A stretch of 64,000 bases of DNA from Aphelenchoides besseyi (Eukaryota; Nematoda; Chromadorea; Rhabditida; Aphelenchoididae), in contig JAMPIQ010000001.1 in NCBI GenBank assembly GCA_024699855.1, positions 10,292,001-10,356,000 on the forward strand, written 5' to 3'. The notes under the pieces were generated by a model. That model searched no databases and had not been told where the DNA came from. It saw only the letters and a list, made by a program, of their open reading frames with translations. Every line of letters starts with the position of its first letter. Position 1 is the first letter of the stretch. The position numbers and the translations under genes were made by a program. Of the stretch, positions 44,974-56,073 are shown one piece after another.

Positions 44974-45549
44974 ATGTATCACTTTAAACCACCGGTATTC
45001 TACGAATTTTCTTCTTACGAGGTCAATTAATTAGCGTAATCCATGCTCTAAATCCCTTGATTTTAACTCACATATTGCAATTCGGTCTTAATAACTTCTA
45101 CTACTTATCATTTCTCAGTTCTTATACTTATCCTCAAACGTGCAATAAATCGAATTTTGTTCTTTCCATTCATCTATTGCTTTATTCTTCACTACGTGTT
45201 TCCTCTTCAGTTATGCTCCACATTTGTTGGTCACGTCATAGTGCCTTTCGGTTTGTATCAAACATTTGATGTACAAAGCAATCGCTCGTTGTTTCCCTTC
45301 TATTCACTTGTTGTTTCTACGTGTTCATACGGTTAGATCAAATCTTACTCGCTCACATAAACTCGAGTGTACGAAGTGCAGTGGTTCATTTGTTTAGATC
45401 ATAACTTGAAAACAAAAAACCCGTTTAAGAATTCGAACTGTAGACACTCGAGTATTTACAAACTAAAAGGTCATCATTCGAAAGAAGGTGGCTGAGATTT
45501 TCGTAAAATTAAATGGAGATAATTAGGGTGATAACAAGAATGTCGGTTT
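44974..45549. other. Intergenic, convergent 3' flanks
   Basis: Between ferroportin (+) and the first CSNCGRG gene (-). AT-rich; no protein-like frame. Confidence 0.5.
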
Positions 45550-45872
45550 TTAACCACGACCGCAGTTACTGCACAGAAGTGAGATAGAGGCAAGGCTGTT
45601 GCCCACTTCAATTGAGTTGCCAAACATTCCGTTAACTGCGGTGTTCGGCTGTGACGACAATTGTCCGCCACCGTAATAACTTCCGTACGATGCGCTGCTT
45701 GGATTGTAACCTGTAAACCGCCAAATTAAAACCGTTCAGAAACTCAAAGCTGCTAACCATAAAAAGTCGAACTGCTGTAAGATTGACTGCTGTGGTATTG
45801 AGCGTGTGTTGCCGGAATGATCAATAGAAAGGACAAAGAGATGGTTGAAAGAATGAAACTTTTGGACAACAT
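45550..45872 (-). CDS. Secreted Tyr/Ser-rich protein, CSNCGRG family member 1
   Basis: Two exons from ATG 45872 give 91 residues. Signal peptide FILSTISLSFLLIIPATHA, then a Tyr/Ser/Gly-rich stretch (QYHSSQSYSSSTFYGYN, SYGSYYGGGQLS), then an Asn/Gly segment with GNSIEVGNSLASISLLCSNCGRG at the end. The last seven residues CSNCGRG and the preceding hydrophobic LAS-x-SL are shared exactly with the gene at 47090-47449. The two Cys are the only ones in the mature chain. A TATA-like TTTATAAG lies about 80 bp upstream. Function unknown; secreted Tyr-rich proteins often belong to cuticle or gland secretions. Confidence 0.7.
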
Positions 45873-47089
45873 TTTGGTTGAAGCAGAGAGCCGTTGAAAA
45901 TCGTTGCTTGTTGACAGTGTACTGGTCATAAATACGATTGAAATGCGGTTTCTTATAAACCGAACTTATTTTCGTTTTCCACTCCGCCCTCCAAGTTTTC
46001 CTTTTTGATCACATCAATCGGGCTCATTGATCGTGAGAATTACAGCGAGAAGTGAGAAGAAGCGAGTTGATCGAATAGCTTCGCGGCTCTCCACCCCCTC
46101 GACAATAAACGAAAGTGATTGGTGACGGTTTGAACCCGCTGACTGTTGGGCATCACGATGAAATCACAAGGCATCGAAGGTGGGATAGTGCATTAGAACG
46201 ATTCCGAAATATTAGCAGCAAAATCAACAAACTTCCAAAAAAGGAACTCAGCATGCAACTTCCAAGTTCCGATAAAGAATCCACAATATTTTTCTCGAAA
46301 ATCTTCTTAAGTCATTTAAATTCCTGATTCTAAAATATCATTGGTTATTGATTGCCGAGTACCGTTTATTACCGTCACGTCACAAGGCTAAAAACCAAAA
46401 TGATATCAATCGTCCGTTTGAGTACTTTGCAGCTTATCGTACTTCTGTTTACAAACTCTCAGTTCTTTAATTCAAAACCCGACATGTCGTGAGAAGGTCT
46501 CATGAACGATGAGAATTGCGCCATTCATCGTCAACATAATCAGCGCAATGTTAGTGACACATTCGATGTGAAATTCACGCTAAACGTTTCTGTTATGAAC
46601 TTCCAATTAAACCGAATCTTTTGGTTACACTTTTAATTGCGATTCTTCTGAAGGTTCACAAGACAAATAGCCTCGAGAGTATGAACTGTTGATAAATGTT
46701 ACAATTTCTGTTCAATCAAAATCACGTGAACAGCGACGGCGGTTATTTTCGTTATGAGGGTCACTGAGCGAGTAGATCGATGTTGTCGTCATCAAACGAT
46801 TTGTACATTGGTCGGGAGTTGAATTTAATTGAGAAGAAAAATTGGTTATTGAGCACTTGAAACCATTTGACGTTCACTGACTGCCCATCGGCTTGCAATT
46901 TGATCTATTGCTGCGAATCGCCGTTTTTATAAGATTACTCAACTGATCATCGTCTAGTGTTTATGTTTTCAGTGTGTTGAAATGTCGATGTTTTTTACAA
47001 CAATCCACGCAACTCCAGAGATCAATGAACAGAAAAGTCGAGAAGTTTATTATGTACAGTCAAATAATTTAGACGAGCAAGTTAATCGA
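45873..47089. other. Intergenic between two CSNCGRG genes
   Basis: Holds the promoter of member 1, with a TATA-like site at about 45952-45959. Open frame 46115-46327 has no support. Nothing else seen. Confidence 0.5.
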
Positions 47090-47449
47090 TTAACCTCGAC
47101 CGCAATTGCTACAAAACAACGACAAACTCGCAAGATCGTTTCCAATTCGAGTGTCCATTGAGTTGGCATTTGGGCGCAAAGAAGCCATTTGCATGGTTGG
47201 CATCGCGGTATTGCCATATGTATAGTAGTTTCCATAGGATGGATACGAATAATAATTTCCATAAGATGGATACGTATAAACGTAGTTTGAATATGGATTT
47301 GGACCATAGGATGCCATCATATTACTGTAACCATAATAAGGCGAAGGTTGTGAGTATGAACGATATGAATTTGGACCATAGTAGCTCGAATAGTACTGAC
47401 CAACAACCGTTGAAATCAAAGCACAAAACAAAAGTACACGCGTAAACAT
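47090..47449 (-). CDS. Secreted Tyr-rich protein, CSNCGRG family member 2
   Basis: A single exon of 119 residues from ATG 47449. Signal peptide TRVLLFCALISTVVG. The mature part is about one-third Tyr with SYGNYYSYPSYGNYYTYGN and related YSN/YGN repeats, then MQMASLRPNANSMDTRIG and the end NDLASLSLFCSNCGRG. The shared C-terminus with the gene at 45550 and the common Tyr-rich middle show they are paralogues on the same strand, about 1.2 kb apart. The repeat unit (S/P)YGNYY is visible at least twice. Minus-strand TATAAAAA (47598-47605) is about 150 bp upstream. Confidence 0.75.
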   Translation of the reverse strand: MFTRVLLFCALISTVVGQYYSSYYGPNSYRSYSQPSPYYGYSNMMASYGPNPYSNYVYTYPSYGNYYSYPSYGNYYTYGNTAMPTMQMASLRPNANSMDTRIGNDLASLSLFCSNCGRG

Positions 47450-47597
47450 CGTAAATTTGGTCGTTTAAACCAAAACAAGACTTCGAACTAATCAGATCAA
47501 CACACTTGACAATAGTTGATTCACAGGTTGTAGGTATCGGGGTAGAAAGGAATTCGTTTTAGCGGAATTTAATGAACGAAATCAAAGATCCGAAACA

Positions 47598-47605
47598 TTT
47601 TTATA
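47598..47605 (-). promoter_or_regulatory. TATA-like sequence
   Basis: TATAAAAA on the minus strand, about 150 bp before the ATG at 47449, farther than usual, so weaker evidence. Confidence 0.3.
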
Positions 47606-48422
47606 GTCTCGGATTTCGGCGCATTTTCCATCGAAAAACTCGATTTTGCACAATCGCACTAATCAATCAGCGGTGGATAACAACCAGTTCAAGTACCGAC
47701 CGTTCGTTTCGACGTCCACGAACGAACAGCTGAGATCGGTGGGTTGAAACATTTGGCGCCAATTTGCGCAGCTGATCGTTTCTGGAGAACGGAGATCTGG
47801 GTCAAGTGAAATCAATTGGATACGCAACGTTCGCTAATTGCGATTTTTACTTCTATTTCGAACTCCAACTACAGAGTTTACAGTCAATGTTCTTAATCGG
47901 CAATCTGCGTTTTTACGATCCAACTTTTGTGTAAAACAATTGAGAAAAACGGCGCTGTTTCTACTTCCGCTTTTCGATTCTAAAAACGTTCGTTGAGGAT
48001 GAAAGGCGATGACAAGTGCGAATGTCCGAAGAAAACGCAGTGAACGGATTGAAATAATTGACGGATAAACTTTGAGAGCTCAAAGATTTTCGATCGTGAA
48101 TATCCGAACGGTTTCTTCGGCATTTCATTTCGCTTTAAACTTCCGTTGGGTTCCCGGAACGTCAATCGACGTGATCGGCGGTTTCCATCGACCAATTTAA
48201 AACGAGATTTATGGCCATTCGAAAAGAACATAAATTTTGTGTTGTAAACTTCGAATTAAAAAACAATCTGCGGGGTGTTCTCTAGATTGCACCTTAAGAA
48301 TAAGACAGCTAGCCACCAATTGCATTGCAATGACTGAAAATGCAAATTGAAAAACTACACAAAACTCAAATGATTTCAATGTTAGTTGGAACTGTTTCTA
48401 AGTACTCGGCCGTTTCATCGAA
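47606..48422. other. Intergenic between divergent genes
   Basis: Flank between CSNCGRG member 2 (-) and the surface protein (+). A minus-strand open frame (48231-47980) is Arg-rich, without splice partners, and not called. Confidence 0.45.
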
Positions 48423-49340
48423 ATGAAGTCCTGGATGTCGCTCTTTTGGGTTGTTTTGGCGTCATCTTTCGAATACGCTGGAGCGTTTGGCAACAACGAG
48501 TGCATCAAGAACAATGGTTTTGGACACTATTTGTAGTTGTACATAACATTCTTACTTATGACCGGTTGTTTTAGTGAGTTCTCGAGTTGTCAAGCAGCGA
48601 ACATCAACATCAAATGGAAGAGCGATGAGATGTTGTTTTTGGGTTGCAAGGCTGCAAATAAGGAAGGAGGCGACAAGTGGGCTCTCGTCACACATTTTCT
48701 CTTAATCTTCGTTTTAGTTTCAAGATCTTTTTTAATGGTAAAAGTATCGATTTTCACACTAGAATTGTTCAAAACAAATGGGTATTCGAAGTTGGTGAGT
48801 CACTTACTACTTATAATCGAAGTCATCCACTTCAGGAGAAACTCCAATCATATGCGACAATAAAAACGATTACTGTGGAATTGTCATTCAGTCCGATGGA
48901 ACTGTTGGTCCATTTGTTTACAGTTCAACTCCAATCGACTTTCATGTGTCAGTTCGGCCTAAAGACGGTGAATGGGCTCATGCTGAAATTCGCGTGGAAG
49001 TCGAGAGCATTTTGTCGAAAAACAAGATTACTGTTGCCGTGGCTGGTGGAGTAAGTTGAGCTTTTCCCGTACAATTTATTGTCATTTAAAGAATACTGGC
49101 GTTTTGGAAGACGTAGAAACAACCACTACCGGATCAACTACTATGGAATCAAGTACTCTCGCACTGTCTACTCTAAAAGAAAATGCAAATGAGTTTGTGA
49201 ATCTAACTGGTGATGGTAAGCTGACTATAAAGTTGTCTACTGACTCCAGTTGCTCAGCATTCCAATCGGCCAGTTGTGTCGTTGTTTCGGTTCATCTAAT
49301 TCTTGGATGTATTGCGGTCTTCTTTTTCGAATGTCTTTGA
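48423..49340 (+). CDS. Secreted or GPI-anchored surface protein, family unknown
   Basis: Signal peptide MSLFWVVLASSFEYAGAFG. Exons joined at 48530/48572, 48676/48718 and 48794/48833, then at about 49050/49091. The folded part is beta-rich: NINIKWKSDEMLFLGC, GGDNFKIFFNGKSIDFH, TPIDFHVSVRPKDGEWAHAE, IRVEVESIL. The pattern of F-I-x-x-N-G and D-G-x-W-A-x-A is loosely galectin-like, but key galectin motifs are not seen. A Thr/Ser-rich stalk follows (ETTTTGSTTMESSTLALS), and the end SCVVVSVHLILGCIAVFFFECL is hydrophobic, as in GPI signals. If the 33-nt intron at about 49217 were spliced, the tail would be lost. Confidence 0.6.
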
Positions 49341-50088
49341 ATCGTAAATTGTTTCTTTTTGATTCTAGAGATGAAAGTATAAACTAATTGTTTGTGATTG
49401 TTGCACAAAGCATAAAAAACTATTTTGTTGAGTATGATCAGTAAACTTTTGTTTATCAATGAGTATGTCCGTCTGCTATGATCCATCCAAGGATATCAGC
49501 TCTGCTGTTAAAGCGAAGCTCTCCAAAATTTCCCTTCTCTGACCACATGATTAGTGGGTCGGAGGTAACCAGTACCTATGAACGGACTGAAAAAGTCGTT
49601 CGAGCAAACTGATAACTGAAAGTAAATGAACAAAAACCGACTACCAAACTGCTGGGTCAGCATTCGTGAACTGTCTCCTTCTCTGAAGACTCCTCTTTTT
49701 AAGACTCTTTTATTTCCATTTTTATTTGCTTTCAACTCTGACGCTATCAATGGCTGGTGATCTATCTGTTGGTTTTAGTCTTTGTTGTTCATTGAACACC
49801 TTCGTTGATTACTCGAATTCAACATCAAGAACACGAAACCACAACCAAAAAACCTGTGTAAATATCTCCACAGAATACTCGTTTTATCGCGTAATTTATG
49901 AAATTTGTGTAGAAACAAATAACGCGAACTTCTAGACATTTGTGGGAAAAAACAATATGATGATCGTAAGGAACCTGTAGTCAAAGGAATAAAGCACCAA
50001 GTAAGAAAAGGCACGAGTATCTACTCGTCGAGAAACGAGGAGTTTTAGGCTAATCGACAGCTAGAAAAAAGAGCAAACAATACGGGAA
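49341..50088. other. Intergenic
   Basis: About 750 bp between convergent genes. Small overlapping frames on both strands, none with domain or splice support. Confidence 0.45.
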
Positions 50089-50940
50089 TTAATTATTCGA
50101 ACTTCCAGGAGCTGTGACATCTCGCTCGAAAATGTCGACGGACATCGAACGATGTCGTGGCATAGGACCAATTGGCTTATCCACGTCGTCCATGATCTGG
50201 TCAGCAATCAGTCTTGGCTAAAAGATGAAATTGTATTCAAGAACATTCCAGAAGCTCTTACGTCATATTCGTGTTCTCGAGTATCTGTGTATGGGTTTCG
50301 TGGATGTAAGCGTATGAAGTCAATGATCTCTTGCTCCGAGTACTTTTGGAGATCATCGATTTCTTCCAACTGCGGCTCCACCTTTTTAGTCTTCGTCTCG
50401 TGGATATGTTGATCGAAATAACGCTCATCCGGTAAACGAATACGATCAAACTCATCGGCCAAATGAGCCACTTCGTCTGCATGCTTTTCCCAACGTTCTT
50501 CTTCATCGATGTGATAGCGCTCTTCTTCGCGTACAAAGTTGGCGAATTCAAAATCACTCTTATATTCGTAACAGTCGTCTTCTTCGTAATCCCAATAGTC
50601 ATTCGACTCCTGACTTCCGTAACCATTTGAATAATTCTGACGATAATCGCGATTTGAACGATACTCATGATTCAAAGAATCGTTGTAGGCATATTTTGAA
50701 CGATCATCGTGTTTGGCATTCTTGTGGATGAGAATTTCATGACAGTACGACATCTTGATGGGCGATAAACGTCGGTCTTGGGAATATGAAGCGGACGATT
50801 GTTCATCAATCACTTCACAGTAACTCTGAAGCCATGAAAAGTCTAAAGAAAAGAACTCGCAAACTGATTTGAAGGGACTTACCGGTTGGAACATCCACAA
50901 CCTTACCGTCCACATCGCAAAGCAACTTGTTCGGGGCCAT
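50089..50940 (-). CDS. Acidic Tyr/Glu-rich protein, function unknown
   Basis: Three exons from ATG 50940 to TAA 50089, about 265 residues, with introns of 40 and 44 nt. Starts APNKLLCDVDGKVVDVP, then a Ser/Asp/Arg/Tyr region (DYRQNYSNGYGSQES, YWDYEEDDCYEY). A helical acidic block follows (FEFANFVREEERYHIDEEER, ADEVAHLADEFDRI), then KYSEQEIIDFIRLHPRNPY and a tail KPIGPMPRHRSMSVDIF with a possible phosphorylation site RHRSMS. No signal peptide or TM, so cytosolic or nuclear. I do not recognise the family. Confidence 0.7.
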
Positions 50941-51189
50941 TTTTCTCAACAACTCTGATATCCAAATACGATGAGATCATACGAGAAATTTTTGCATAAC
51001 CAACTAACATCAGAAGTAAAATCGATCTGCCAGAACATCGCACTAGAAAAATTCTTTCTGGAACCAACAGTCACGATCGGCAAACTTTTAGCCCGCTGAA
51101 CCTCCGTGCGACTAACAAATAGATTCGTAGTGGAGTTAAAAGACATAAAATACGGATGCTTTATTCTTATTTGTTAACTAAAACAACAA
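50941..51189. other. Short intergenic region
   Basis: Upstream flank of the acidic-protein gene and downstream flank of the next minus-strand gene; same orientation, gap about 250 bp. AATAAA-like signal for the upstream gene around 51155 on the minus strand. Confidence 0.4.
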
Positions 51190-52401
51190 CTAATAACAAA
51201 TGAACTGGCCAAAGTTGTCGATCAACGCGACGGTCTTCGTATCGCTGACGATGATTCCGCTGCAACTTGTGTGAATGCGACGTGATCCCGCTTTGAAGTG
51301 TCCGATTCCGTTCTTCTGAAAAACACAACCACTGCCTTTGAAATGAACTTGAGGACTCACACACGACAACCCATTTCGATTTGTTGGGTGCGAACAGTCA
51401 AATGGAGTTGTTGTGGAGCGAAGTGGAGATAACGGCCGACATCGCCGAAGATCTCCAATTCGCCGGAACGAACGTTTTGACGGACCATCAAGCTTCCCAA
51501 ATTGATATGAATCTTCTGGTTGGTCAATTGGAACGTGGCACTTTTGATCATTTCTTCGCATTGACGTAGCTTCTAAAACCGCGATATTCTGTCGAGTTGT
51601 CTGCTTACCTTCATCGTCGGTTTCTCCTCAGTGCCGTGAATCAATTTGCTCAACGTGTCCAATTTGACCTCCGGAAAAGCAACAGCCGCAGTTTTGGACG
51701 GACGTTTACGACCGGTCATGTGAACAGTCTCCGACATCATGGATGAGTGGAAGAAGATTTCGTTCTGACGCAAAATCGCTTGGAACTTCAAACCATCAGG
51801 TTTATCGGCCGAAATGAAACGACTCGACTTCACCTTCTGACCGATCGTCTTCATAAGTGAATGTTTGGAGGTGAAGTACGAGACTTCGGAGAACGAGGCG
51901 TGAACTTCGTTCTCATCGCAAAAAACACGACCGTTGGGATGCAAGATGCCCAACTGGTTTCCGTTCTTCATACTCAACATCTGAACTCGAAGTATCGAGG
52001 AAGTTCAGTGGCCGTCTACTTACTTGAAACTGCTTTCCAATCACACGGACATCTTCGTTGTTGGTCACTTCAACGGTCAATCCAAACGGCAGACGAATCG
52101 TGATCACACCACGACCACTTGGTTGCAAACTCGGAATGGCGTTTTTGACCGCTTCATCGGCCGCCTCAAAACCGCAGGATTCGATGACAGGCGTCTTTGC
52201 AGCCTCCACAGCCGGAGGTAATTCTCCAGTCTCGCATTTGACAATCGAGTGATCGGAATCTGAAAACTGACGGAGGAAGTCAACGACTGACAACTCACTT
52301 CCACTCGTGTTCAACGTCTCGTCCGTTGACTTCTCCAGCGAATCACGACTTTTCGTATCGCTCTCATCTTTTGGCTCACCGATCACCACAAACCAAAACA
52401 C
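51190..52401 (-). CDS. Beta-rich protein, function unknown
   Basis: About five exons on the minus strand ending at TAA 51190. Segments in order: an acidic/Ser N-terminus (EPKDESDTKSRDSLEKSTDE); GRGVITIRLPFGLTVEVTNN; NGNQLGILHPNGRVFCDENE; SLMKTIGQKVKSSRFISADK; a basic patch TGRKRPSKT; FQLTNQKIHINLGSLMVRQN; GDVGRYLHFAPQQLHLTVRT; and a C-terminal GIIVSDTKTVALIDNFGQF. Alternating beta strands separated by G/N turns and the repeated idea of writing out a property of a filament (L-H-P-N-G-R) recall PF6/SPAG17-type or polo-box-like sheets, but the resemblance is too weak to name. The first codon is not certain because no clear ATG opens the first exon. Confidence 0.55.
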
Positions 52402-53003
52402 TCAAATGATCAAAGTGTTTCAAGGAGAAGGCATTTCCATTCCTACTTTTCTTTGAAGGGTTGATCAGCAGTTTGAAAGAAACCGATTTCGATTCTTGAC
52501 TAGCGTCTTATTAACTGATCTCCTGTTAGGTTTATTAAAGGTCAATCATTATATTGTTTCAAAATACGAAGCTTCTCAATTGAACATAATTAGCAGGTAA
52601 AGATTGTCATTAAGACCAGAAGATGATCACGCGACTTGCTTCATTTAATTGTGAGTTGAAATGTCAGTGAGCAGAGGTTTCAGATTGTTGGCGCTAAGAT
52701 TCAAAGCTCAACAGAAGATCGCATTTAGACGTAAACAAGATTACCGTCCATGTTTCCAATCTCGGTAGTGTGCGAGTAAAACTTATTAGTATGTTTTATT
52801 GACGTTCATTCAATAGCTTTCACGACTAGTCTCGAAAGAGTTGAAGCGAAATCACTGCTCAGTATAACTAGTCGTCTTGGGATTACGACGAATTCATAGC
52901 ATTAACGTCAGACTACAGACTTCAACACTTGCACTCGTTCGTGAAATTGATGAGGTGAAGGGAAAATTTACGTCTGTTTACGAAGTTTTTTGTCTTTGAA
53001 GTC
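52402..53003. other. Intergenic between divergent genes
   Basis: Should contain the promoters of the beta-rich protein (-) and the receptor (+). Featureless AT-rich sequence. Confidence 0.45.
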
Positions 53004-54266
53004 ATGGCAATTGAACTGTGGGACTATGATTCAACGGCCTATGTTGTTCTATTACGCATTCACGAATTCACTTTAGTTTTGAGTTTAATTCTCGGTTTCT
53101 ACTTCTTAACGCAAATCTACAATTTGTCCTTGATTCACGTGAACTTGAGAATCTTGTTGGTGAGTTAGATAAGCTCGTATAGTTTCAATGCATTTAGTGC
53201 AATCTCCCACTTCTGTTCATTATCATGAACGTCTCTCGAATTGTCAGTTATATTTGGGAGTATTACTTGTATCGTCATCCGAACACAACTATATCTCCAT
53301 TTACTGCTAATTGTTTTTGCCTGATTTTTCGATTCACTGAAGAGTGTGGTGTTGGATGCTTAGCGCTATCGATACCGCAAATTGCAATCGAGAGATCGTT
53401 TGCTACAGTCTTCCGTTCAACGTACGAAAGTTACGGCTCACGTTTGGGAATAATGATGACAGTAAAGACGGTCAGTTCCCTTTGATAATCTCCTCTGAAA
53501 ACTTTTTCAGTATATCGGTGCGATTCTATTCTCGACTTCACTTTTCATTTATCAAATTTTCAATGTCGAAGATTTCAAATTTAACGAAATTCATGCAACA
53601 TGTCGTTTGGAAGCCTTCTCCTCGCTTTTGCCTTTGTATTTTGGAGTTTGGTTTATGGCGATTTTTATTACGATTGGATCGACGGGAATCATGTTTGTTG
53701 CCTACTATTTCAACAGAAAAGAATGTTATCGCAAAAAATCGCTTCATTTATCTCTGAGGTGCGTTAACATTGCCATGATCGTTGAAGCAGACTATGAACT
53801 ATAACCCAAAATAGAATCTTTTTCCAGATATCAGTTCCGAGAGAACGTAAACACTCTACGCTCATTATTGCCACCCATCACTGCGTTTTTAATTTGCGAT
53901 TTTCTTGGTGTTGGCATTCTTTACATCATCTTCCACGACAATTTACCGGATCGTCAAATTGCTATTGCATTACAGGTGTGTTGTTTAAGTCAGATACTCG
54001 AATAAGATGTTAAGGTTATTCACATCATACCCCAAGGTTATTGTATTTTTACTGTTTCCTGGTTCATGTACTCGTTCTCTGCGGTGCGTCAACGTGTTAA
54101 AGAAGATTTGCAACGTTTCTTATTGATAAAAAAAGCGTCTAGCAATCGAATTAAAAGCGGTCAATTGAACTCGATGAGCATCCAAATGCGTTCGAATCAA
54201 AACGACCACTTCACTTCGCTCGTCGATTCGTGGAACTTAAAATTTGTAGACCGAATTAGTAAATAA
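53004..54266 (+). CDS. Seven-TM chemoreceptor, srab/sre-like
   Basis: Nematode chemosensory G-protein-coupled receptor of the Sra superfamily. Five to six exons from ATG 53004 to TAA 54264, about 355 residues. TM1 is in LRIHEFTLVLSLILGFYF, TM2 LLCNLPLLFIIMN, TM3 CGVGCLALSIPQIAIERSFA, with the superfamily ER-x-x-AT motif followed by STYESYGSRLG. The motif SLRYQFRENVNTLRSLLP lies before TM6, as in Srab/Sre (RYQ-x-x-EN). TM7 is HIIPQGYCIFTVSWFMYSF. The C-terminus is basic. The sensory ligand is unknown. Confidence 0.82.
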
Positions 54267-54740
54267 TTTTGTTGAAATAAACTCTCATAAAAGGAATGTA
54301 GCAACTGTATCTTAACTGATCTGAAATCATCAAATTGCTGATCAGCCATTTCCAAAGTTGCTTTCAAATCTACCAACGCAAATTCGACCAAACATTCTTT
54401 GAGAAGTGAACGAATGATTAAACTACGTTGGACAGTGTGTTCGGGAAATCAAACTCGGAAACCACTCAACCATCGACGAACAGCGGTGAGCGGCCGAGCG
54501 AAAAGTGAAATCGCGCGATTGGTGGTCTTTTTATTGGAAGACAAGTCGTTCAAATGAGAAGTTCTTCTCTGAAGGCAAAACAAGCTAAAATGATTCGGAC
54601 AAAGAGCAAGATCAACAAACCCTAATAAGGTCCAACGACTGAATAAACGATCCGAAAGGTCTTCATCTCCTATCATGAACATTAAGCGAGCACCGAACAG
54701 CTTGTAGATTGAATTCAACTCCTTCTGGTTTCAACAATTG
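54267..54740 (-). other. Possible coding scraps, unresolved
   Basis: On the minus strand an open stretch (54718-54449) reads RLMFMIGDEDLSDRLFSRW and LFARPLTAVRRWLSGFR, and another (about 54400-54300) reads VDLKATLEMADQQFDDFRSV. A joint intron of about 70 nt is conceivable, but no start, stop or family can be fixed. Either a decayed gene or chance. Confidence 0.25.
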
Positions 54741-55515
54741 AACTCGAAACCTTGCCCATAGAATCTTGACCGCGTTATTTCTCTTTCGGAACTTTAATCG
54801 GCATTTCGCGCAAAGATTAATGTCATTTCGAACTACGGTCCAATATATTCACTGTTGTATTTAACCCATAGGTAGCCAAATACAGACATACACAAGATCG
54901 ACTTTTACATCTTTCTTTTCAAGGGCTTTTAAGTTTTGTGTTTGACAAAACAGCCAATCAAAAGATGTTAACGTAGAATTCGATTGGTCGTTTATCGATG
55001 ACCTCCGATTTTGTTTCCGAAAACGTGGGGCTCTTTTCCGCTCAATTTACGAGCAAACGAACAAAATAACGTCGCTCTTCCTGATGATTTATCGACACCA
55101 GTGAAAGTCTTCGAAAACTAAAGAACAGAAAGGAAAACCTGGATCAAATACAAACATTTTTGATTTTGTAATTGAACTTCGATTTTCTTAACAATTTGTA
55201 TATGAAAGCTCTGATTTGATTAGTGAAATTGGCTTCAACATTGCAATTTCAATAATCAGCGAAATTGAAAACTAATGAGTTGACAGGATGCTAAGCATTT
55301 TGGTGTTTTAACTAAAAAGAATTCTGTTCAATTTGATCTCTCGCACGGGAATCATCGCGGCTCAAAATTTGAGCTGCTCGCTCCCAATTTCGAACTCGCA
55401 ATCTGTTCGACAGGGCGGAGACAAAAAGATTAAGAAGCAACCACGTCGTCCTCTGATAAACGTAAACTCTCGTTTTATTCGCTCAACATCGCGTATTCGC
55501 ATATTACGAGCAATT
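54741..55515. other. Intergenic
   Basis: AT-rich stretch upstream of a tiny plus-strand gene. A Ser/Arg-rich open frame just before the ATG (55333-55515) is in the same frame as the gene but lacks an ATG, so the start at 55516 is preferred. Confidence 0.45.
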
Positions 55516-55780
55516 ATGCCGAAACAAGAATTTACGCTTATCGACTTTCTCGGCCCAGTGGCTGTGAGCATTGCCTTCTTTGTCTTCTGCATGATCTTTT
55601 CGATTGTCGCTAACTGGACACTCATCACACCTCAAGATGATGTGACGAAGTTCGAGAAAGTGAGTTTCAACGTTTTCATTCGGAATTTCGATGATCGTTT
55701 AGATCGGCAAGAACTTCAATCGAAGATGGGGTGTCCACAGAATGAGTGTAATCCGACGCTCAAGTGTTGTTTCGGACTGA
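55516..55780 (+). CDS. Small single-pass membrane protein
   Basis: Two exons, 55516-55659 and 55703-55780, joined by a 43-nt GT-AG intron, give 73 residues. N-terminus PKQEFT, then a TM helix (GPVAVSIAFFVFCMIFSIVA), a short polar loop and a basic C-terminus (NFNRRWGVHRMSVIRRSS). Without the intron the frame would give a different Cys-rich end (CPQNECNPTLKCCFG...CFECC); both are possible, but the intron has good splice sites. Family unknown. Confidence 0.45.
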
Positions 55781-56073
55781 TTCGCTTCATTTCATTGACA
55801 ATCTTTGGTCTCTGTAAACGTCCGTCATTCCCAAAATGTTTTGAATGCTGTTAAGACTGTTCTCGATAAAATGTCCAATTAATAAAAGGAAATTACGTCT
55901 GGAGATCGAAATCCTGTTTAATTTGGAGAACTGGCAATCAAATTGTTAAATAAGGACAAAATTGATATGCAATAAACGAAATATGGTGGCTGATTTGAGA
56001 TTAGAAAGAGAAAAGGCCTATTCGAGGACTAGTGAACTGAGATCTTGTGACCGAGTAGAAATCGTAAGGCTTT
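55781..56073. other. Short intergenic region
   Basis: Between convergent genes. AATAAA at about 55880 follows the small membrane protein gene. Confidence 0.4.

Noticed and set aside
46092..46160. A GGTTTGAACCC sequence looking like a tRNA T arm.
   Set aside because: No acceptor or anticodon stem can be formed around it.
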